Source: Alphaproteobacteria bacterium
GTDB lineage: Bacteria > Pseudomonadota > Alphaproteobacteria > RS24
NCBI GenBank assembly: GCA_022428185.1
Contig: JAKMCZ010000214.1
Span: 1-34,547, forward strand
DNA: 34,547 bases
Direction: 5' to 3'
The notes beneath the pieces are model-generated. The model was not told the origin of the DNA. It ran no database searches and worked only from the letters and a program-made list of their open reading frames with translations. Of the stretch, positions 29,224 to 34,547 are shown in pieces (position 1 is the first letter of the stretch; every line of letters begins with the position of its first letter). The position numbers were made by a program, and so were the translations under genes.

Positions 29224-30936
29224 ATGAGCGATTTACCGGTAAATCAGGTTAATGCGCGGCAAGGCTGGTCGCTGGCACCTGAAGAGCGCGAAGGCATGGA
29301 ATATGATGTCGTGATTGTCGGCGGCGGCCCGGCCGGATTATCGGCGGCCATTCGGTTGAAACAAATGGCGGCTGAAAAAGACCAAGAGGTCTCGGTCTGC
29401 GTGTTGGAAAAAGGCTCTGAGATTGGCGCGCATATTCTCTCCGGCGCAGTCATTGATCCGGTCGGTATTGAACGCTTGTTCCCCGATTGGAAAGAAATGG
29501 GGGCACCGCTGGAAACCGAAGTAACCGATGATAAGTTTTTGGTGCTGGGTCCGGCGGGTGCGTTTCCACTGCCCAATTTCATGCTGCCGCCTTTGATGAA
29601 AAATCATGGCAATTATATTGCCAGCCTCGGCAATGTGGCGCGCTGGTTGGCCGAACAGGCCGAAGCGCTTGGCGTGGAAATCTACCCGGGTTTTGCGGCG
29701 GCCGAATTATTATTCGATGAAAACGGCGCTGTGCGCGGCGTGGCGACCGGCGATATGGGTGTCTCCAAAACCGGCGAGAAAAAAGATAGCTGGATGCCGG
29801 GCATGGAATTGCTGGCTAAATATACGCTGCTCGGTGAGGGCGTGCGTGGCTCTTTGTCGAAAGCGGCGATTGCCAATTTTGGATTGGATAAAGACAGCGA
29901 TTATCAAAAATTCGGCATTGGCATTAAGGAATTGTGGCAGGTTGACCCGTCGCAGCACAAACCCGGTTTTGTTCAGCATACGCTGGGCTGGCCGCTCGAC
30001 AATAAAACCGGCGGCGGATCATGGATGTATCACTTTGGCGATAACTTCGTCTCCATCGGTTTCGTGACGCATTTGAATTATCAAAATCCGCACCTCTCGC
30101 CCTATGACGAGTTTCAGCGCTTCAAAATGCATCCGGCCATCAAGCCGGTCTTGGAAGGCGGCAAGCGGGTTTCTTACGGCGCGCGCGCGATTACCGAAGG
30201 CGGTTATCAATCCGTGCCGAAATTGGCTTTTGCTGGCGGCGCGCTTATCGGCTGCGCGGCAGGCTTTGTTAATGTGCCGCGCATTAAGGGCAGCCATAAC
30301 GCAATGGAAACCGGCATTATGGCGGCGGAAGCGGCCTTTGAAGCGGTCACCAGCGGGCGCAGCCATGACGAATTGGTTGCCTATCAAGAAGCTTATGACG
30401 GCTCTCGGGTCGCCAAAGAATTGAAAATGGTGCGCAATGTGAAGCCGCTTTTGTCCAAATTTGGCAATTTCATCGGCACGATTTTAGGCGGTACGGAAAT
30501 GTGGATGCGGACGCTGGGCATTGGCCTGCCGTTCACACTGAGCCATGGCAAGCCTGACCATGCAACGCTCAAAAAAGCCTCTGAATGTAAGCCGATTGAT
30601 TATCCCAAGCCCGATGGCGAAGTGGCTTTTGACAAATTATCGTCGGTGTTTTTGTCCGCGACTAATCACGAAGAAGACCAGCCGGCTCATTTGACGTTGA
30701 AAGACGCTGCCGTGCCGGTTGATGTCAATCTGCCCGACTATGACGAACCGGCGCAACGTTATTGCCCGGCGGGCGTTTATGAGATTGTGCGCGAAGAAGA
30801 TGGCACGAATCCGCGTCTGCAAATCAATGCACAGAACTGTGTGCACTGTAAAACCTGCGATATTAAATGCCCCAGTCAAAATATTAATTGGGTGGTGCCG
30901 GAAGGCGCGGGTGGGCCAAACTATCCGAATATGTAG
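29224..30936 (+). CDS. Electron transfer flavoprotein-ubiquinone oxidoreductase
   Basis: YDVVIVGGGPAGLSAAIRLKQ, VLEKGSEIGAHILSGAVIDP, C-terminal 4Fe-4S QNCVHCKTCDIKCPSQNINWVVPEGAGGPNYPNM. Confidence 0.96.
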   Translation: MSDLPVNQVNARQGWSLAPEEREGMEYDVVIVGGGPAGLSAAIRLKQMAAEKDQEVSVCVLEKGSEIGAHILSGAVIDPVGIERLFPDWKEMGAPLETEVTDDKFLVLGPAGAFPLPNFMLPPLMKNHGNYIASLGNVARWLAEQAEALGVEIYPGFAAAELLFDENGAVRGVATGDMGVSKTGEKKDSWMPGMELLAKYTLLGEGVRGSLSKAAIANFGLDKDSDYQKFGIGIKELWQVDPSQHKPGFVQHTLGWPLDNKTGGGSWMYHFGDNFVSIGFVTHLNYQNPHLSPYDEFQRFKMHPAIKPVLEGGKRVSYGARAITEGGYQSVPKLAFAGGALIGCAAGFVNVPRIKGSHNAMETGIMAAEAAFEAVTSGRSHDELVAYQEAYDGSRVAKELKMVRNVKPLLSKFGNFIGTILGGTEMWMRTLGIGLPFTLSHGKPDHATLKKASECKPIDYPKPDGEVAFDKLSSVFLSATNHEEDQPAHLTLKDAAVPVDVNLPDYDEPAQRYCPAGVYEIVREEDGTNPRLQINAQNCVHCKTCDIKCPSQNINWVVPEGAGGPNYPNM

Positions 30937-30953
30937 CCCCGCCTTAAGGTGAC

Positions 30954-32693
30954 ATGATGACAAAGCGACATTATCTGCTGATTGGCCTGGCCGCTATTTG
31001 TGTTCTGGTTGCTGTTGGTGTGGTCGGCATTTCCCAAAAGGTCGAGGACTTTATCGTTGAGCAAGGCGCAGCCGGAGCCTATCTGGCGGCGCGTCAGGCG
31101 ACGCGGCTTAACGATTCCGATGCGGCAGGTGATTATTGGGCGCATGCTCTGGTAGCCCGCCCCGAAGACCCGTCGCTGCTGCAATCGGCCATGCAAGCTA
31201 AAGTCATGGCCGGTGACTTTGATGAGGGGCTGGATTTTGCCCGTCGTCTTTCTTCGGTTTCGCCGCAAAACCAGCAAGCACATATTTTACTTGCCGTGGC
31301 GGCGGTCAAGAAAAAGCAGTTCGATTTGGCGCTTGAGCATGTCGATGCGATGGGCGGGGGTCCGCTAAGCTCGGTATTGGCACCAAATATGCAAATCTGG
31401 ATTGCGCTGGCGCGCGATGACGAGAAAATGGGTGCGCGCGCGGTCAAACGGTTGGCCCGCGCCAGCCTGTTTGCCGGTGTGCCATTGGTGCAGGCGGCGC
31501 GCGCATTAGAGATTAAGGGCAATAATGAAGCCGCTGCCACCCATTACAGCGATGCGGTCCGCTCCGGTTCGGCGCGCTATCTTTATTTTGTGTTATCCTA
31601 TGGCGCGTTTTTGGAACGCCAAGACGAGGCTGAAAAAGCTGCCAAGCTTTATGATTTTTATCACGGCACGCATTTGGAACATGCCCATGTGACGGCGGCT
31701 CAGGAACGCCTGAAAACCGGTGAAAAGCCGCCCCTTAAAACAGACCCCGCCATGGCTCTGGCAGAAGCCTTTGCTGCCATTAGTGAGGCAATGCTGGGTG
31801 AAAACCGAATAGATTTGGCGCTTGGTTATTTGCGTTTGGCTGAGCATCTTGATGGTGACAACGAATTAGTGGCCTTTACGTTGGCGCAGCTTTTGGGTCA
31901 GCGCGAACGATTTGTCGATGCGGCAGAACAATATGCCACGCTTAACTCTTCGGCTTTGCTTTATGCCGATGCGCAAATTCAACGCGCCCAAATGTTGTTT
32001 GCCGCCGGCGCACCCGAAGCTGCCATTGCGGTTTTGCAAAAACAGTTAAAGCAGAAACCCAATGACCGCGATTTGCTGATTTCATTGGGTGATATATATC
32101 GCTCCGAGCAGCGCTTTGCCGAGGCTGAGCAATCTTATGACCGTGCGGTCGCACAGATTGACGAGGATGTGGCGCGCGATTGGCATTTATATTTTGCGCG
32201 CGGCATGATGCGTGAGCGTCTCGGCGATTGGGACATGGCGGAGATTGACCTGCAACGTGCGCGCCGCCTGTCAAATAATGAACCGCATGTTTTGAACTAT
32301 CTCGGCTATAGCTGGATTGACCAGGGTTTGTATCTCGATGAGGGGTTGAAAATCATCAAGCAAGCGGTCAAAGAGCAGCCGAAAAACGGCGCGTTTGTCG
32401 ACAGTTTGGGCTGGGCGCATTACCGCCTCGGCAATTTTGCAACAGCGCTGAAAGTGCTGGAGCGCGCGTCACTGTTGGAGCCGACAGACCCGGTGATAAC
32501 CGACCATTTGGGTGACGCGTTATGGCGCATGAAGCGCGAAGTGGAAGCGCGTTACCAATGGCGCAAGGCGCTGGCGTTTGACCCGACGCAAGAAGACCGC
32601 AGCAAGATTGAAGGTAAATTGCTGACCGGTTTGGGCCCGCCCGAAAAGAAAAAACCGCAAGCGCATATGCCGCGAGGCGGCACGGCGATTTAA
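30954..32693 (+). CDS. TPR repeat protein with N-terminal TM
   Basis: Repeated TPR helices, e.g. LGDIYRSEQRFAEAEQSYDRAV, LNYLGYSWIDQGLYLDEGLKIIKQAVKEQPKNGAFVDSLGWAHYRLG. Confidence 0.9.
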   Translation: MMTKRHYLLIGLAAICVLVAVGVVGISQKVEDFIVEQGAAGAYLAARQATRLNDSDAAGDYWAHALVARPEDPSLLQSAMQAKVMAGDFDEGLDFARRLSSVSPQNQQAHILLAVAAVKKKQFDLALEHVDAMGGGPLSSVLAPNMQIWIALARDDEKMGARAVKRLARASLFAGVPLVQAARALEIKGNNEAAATHYSDAVRSGSARYLYFVLSYGAFLERQDEAEKAAKLYDFYHGTHLEHAHVTAAQERLKTGEKPPLKTDPAMALAEAFAAISEAMLGENRIDLALGYLRLAEHLDGDNELVAFTLAQLLGQRERFVDAAEQYATLNSSALLYADAQIQRAQMLFAAGAPEAAIAVLQKQLKQKPNDRDLLISLGDIYRSEQRFAEAEQSYDRAVAQIDEDVARDWHLYFARGMMRERLGDWDMAEIDLQRARRLSNNEPHVLNYLGYSWIDQGLYLDEGLKIIKQAVKEQPKNGAFVDSLGWAHYRLGNFATALKVLERASLLEPTDPVITDHLGDALWRMKREVEARYQWRKALAFDPTQEDRSKIEGKLLTGLGPPEKKKPQAHMPRGGTAI

Positions 32694-32698
32694 CCCCC

Positions 32699-33580
32699 AT
32701 GCTTCGCGTCTCAGCACCGACCAAGATTAATTTGACGTTGACGGTTTTGGCGCGGCGCGATGATGGCTATCACGAATTGGAAAGCCTTGTTGGGTTTGCC
32801 GATATTGGCGACCGCTTATTCATCAGCAAGGCTGAAGAAACCGGCCTTGAGATAACCGGCCCTTTTAGCGCATCGCTGACCGCCGATAAGGATAATTTGG
32901 TTTTGAAGGCACTGGCGCAATTAGAAGCGGCCTGCGGCCAAAGCCTACCGAGCCGCATTGTATTGGAAAAGAACCTGCCCGTTGCGGCCGGTTTGGGCGG
33001 CGGGTCGGCTGATGCGGCGGCGGCGCTGCGCGGTCTGTGCCGTGCGCATGATATTTCCCTCCCCATCGCTGATATTGCTGCTGCGCTGGGCGCTGATGTG
33101 CCGGTTTGTCTAGACAGTGCGCCCGCTATGATGCGCGGCATCGGTCATGACGTGACGCGGCTCGGCGCGCTACCTGCATTCGATATTGTGCTGGTTAATC
33201 CGCGCCGCAGCCTGTCGACGGCTGATGTGTTTAACGCGTTGTCGCCGCAAGATTACGGCAGGCTCGAGACTGCGCCTGAAAAAAGCGGCGATTTTGAAAC
33301 GGCCGGTGAGTTTATCGATTATCTCAAACAGCACGGCAATGATTTGCAAGCAGCCGCATGTCAGCTTGTGCCTGATATTGGTGATTGTCTGGCTGCGCTC
33401 AACCAATGCGGTTTTGCCTATAGCGCGATGAGCGGTTCAGGCGCCAGTTGCTTTGGGCTATGCGCGCCGGGCAGTGCGCGCGCCATGACGGCGCGCTATC
33501 GGACCTTGCGGGAAAAAGATTGGCTGGTCAGTGGTCGCCTAATAGGCGCGGGCGATACAGAAATCGACCAAGCGGATTAG
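32699..33580 (+). CDS. ispE: 4-(cytidine 5'-diphospho)-2-C-methyl-D-erythritol kinase
   Basis: APTKINLTLTVLARRDDGYHELESLVGFADIGD, LPVAAGLGGGSADAAAALR, SGSGASCFGL. Confidence 0.96.
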   Translation: MLRVSAPTKINLTLTVLARRDDGYHELESLVGFADIGDRLFISKAEETGLEITGPFSASLTADKDNLVLKALAQLEAACGQSLPSRIVLEKNLPVAAGLGGGSADAAAALRGLCRAHDISLPIADIAAALGADVPVCLDSAPAMMRGIGHDVTRLGALPAFDIVLVNPRRSLSTADVFNALSPQDYGRLETAPEKSGDFETAGEFIDYLKQHGNDLQAAACQLVPDIGDCLAALNQCGFAYSAMSGSGASCFGLCAPGSARAMTARYRTLREKDWLVSGRLIGAGDTEIDQAD

Positions 33581-34547
33581 TGTTTTTTGCACATCATCGG
33601 TCTCAAACAGGCCAAGCGCATCTTTTGCCTTATCGCCATAATGGCGCGCCCGTTCGACCGTATCGGCCAGTGAATCGGTTTGGTGCATCAGTTCTAAAGC
33701 GTGCGCCAGTCGGTCGGCATCATCATTGGGTTGACCAATGACGTCTTCCCAAAATTGCCGCGCCGCCTTATCGCCGCGATGATAGGCCAGTATGACCGGT
33801 AAGGTAACTTTGCCTTCGGCAAAGTCTTCACCGGTGTTTTTGCCGAGCACACGATGGACGCTGCCATAATCAAGCGCATCATCAATCAATTGAAAGGCGA
33901 TACCCAAATTGCGCCCATAGGCGGTCAGTGCTTTTTGCTCTGCCGCTTTTGTATCGGCAATCACACCGCCGACTTCGGCGGCGGCGGCAAATAAAGCGGC
34001 GGTTTTGGCATCGATAATGTCGAGATAGCTGTCTTCGCTGATTTGCGCATTATTCATGGCGGCAAGCTGCATCACCTCGCCCTCGGCAATCACCGCTGCG
34101 GCATTGGACAAAATATCCAAAGCGGGCAATGAGCCAGCGGCAACCATCATGCGAAACGCCTGACCGAGCAGAAAATCACCGACCAACACGCTGGCCGGAT
34201 TGCCCCAAAGATTGCGCGCCGTCGGTTTGCCACGCCGCATGTCGCTGTCATCAACCACATCATCATGCAGCAGCGTCGCCGTATGCATATATTCGACCGC
34301 CGCCGCCATTGTAATATGGTCGTCGCCGTCATAGCCCGATAGCCGTGCCGCCGACAGCGTGAGCAGGGGGCGCAATCTTTTGCCGCCCGCACCGATAAGA
34401 TGGTCGCCAATCTCGGGTATCAGCGCAGCGGCCGATTTCATGTGATTGCTGATCTCAGTCTCGACGCGGCGCAGTTCATCGCCAAACAGCGCCTGTAAAT
34501 CAGACAGTGCATCGTCGGTGTGGCGGCGGCTCTCGCTAAAATTGATA
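33539..34547 (-). CDS. ispB: Polyprenyl synthetase (octaprenyl diphosphate synthase type), N-terminus beyond window
   Basis: GAGGKRLRPLLTLSAARL, TLLHDDVVDDSDMRRGKPTARNLWG, QLIDDALDY. The frame stays open upstream of the listed ATG to the window edge (...INFSESRRHTDDALSDLQALFGDELRRVETEISNHMKSAAALIPEI). Confidence 0.93.
   Translation of the reverse strand, partial: INFSESRRHTDDALSDLQALFGDELRRVETEISNHMKSAAALIPEIGDHLIGAGGKRLRPLLTLSAARLSGYDGDDHITMAAAVEYMHTATLLHDDVVDDSDMRRGKPTARNLWGNPASVLVGDFLLGQAFRMMVAAGSLPALDILSNAAAVIAEGEVMQLAAMNNAQISEDSYLDIIDAKTAALFAAAAEVGGVIADTKAAEQKALTAYGRNLGIAFQLIDDALDYGSVHRVLGKNTGEDFAEGKVTLPVILAYHRGDKAARQFWEDVIGQPNDDADRLAHALELMHQTDSLADTVERARHYGDKAKDALGLFETDDVQKTLIRLVDFCIARAY

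Overview
This window looks like a housekeeping segment of an alphaproteobacterial chromosome. It contains no mobile element, CRISPR array, rRNA or tRNA that I can see. In order it carries: the end of a cytochrome c oxidase assembly cluster (ctaB partial, a CoxF-like small protein, ctaG, ctaE, SURF1); thrC; an orphan membrane protein; yqgE/algH(-); a DsbD-N-terminal-like protein; a Prx5-like peroxiredoxin; ispH-thrB-rnhA(-); a lipoprotein; a tandem glycine riboswitch with a terminator ahead of gcvT-gcvH-gcvPA-gcvPB-rnhB; a CcrM-type GANTC methyltransferase; an enoyl-CoA hydratase; mutY(-); a DciA/DUF721 protein; a DsbA-like thioredoxin; smc; the F0 ATP synthase operon (atpI-B-E-F'-F); a lytic transglycosylase and a family 4/5 UDG(-); ETF-QO; a TPR protein; ispE; and a polyprenyl synthetase(-, partial). 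I did not find a clearly new multi-gene system. The best leads are regulatory: GANTC clusters at ccrM's own promoter, at the gcv leader and at the dsbA-like gene; a glycine riboswitch expression platform that does not visibly overlap aptamer P1; a double hairpin between atpE and atpF'; a possible small gene in the echA/mutY gap; and an orphan sensor-like membrane protein beside thrC. All names come from recognising motifs by eye. No search was run.
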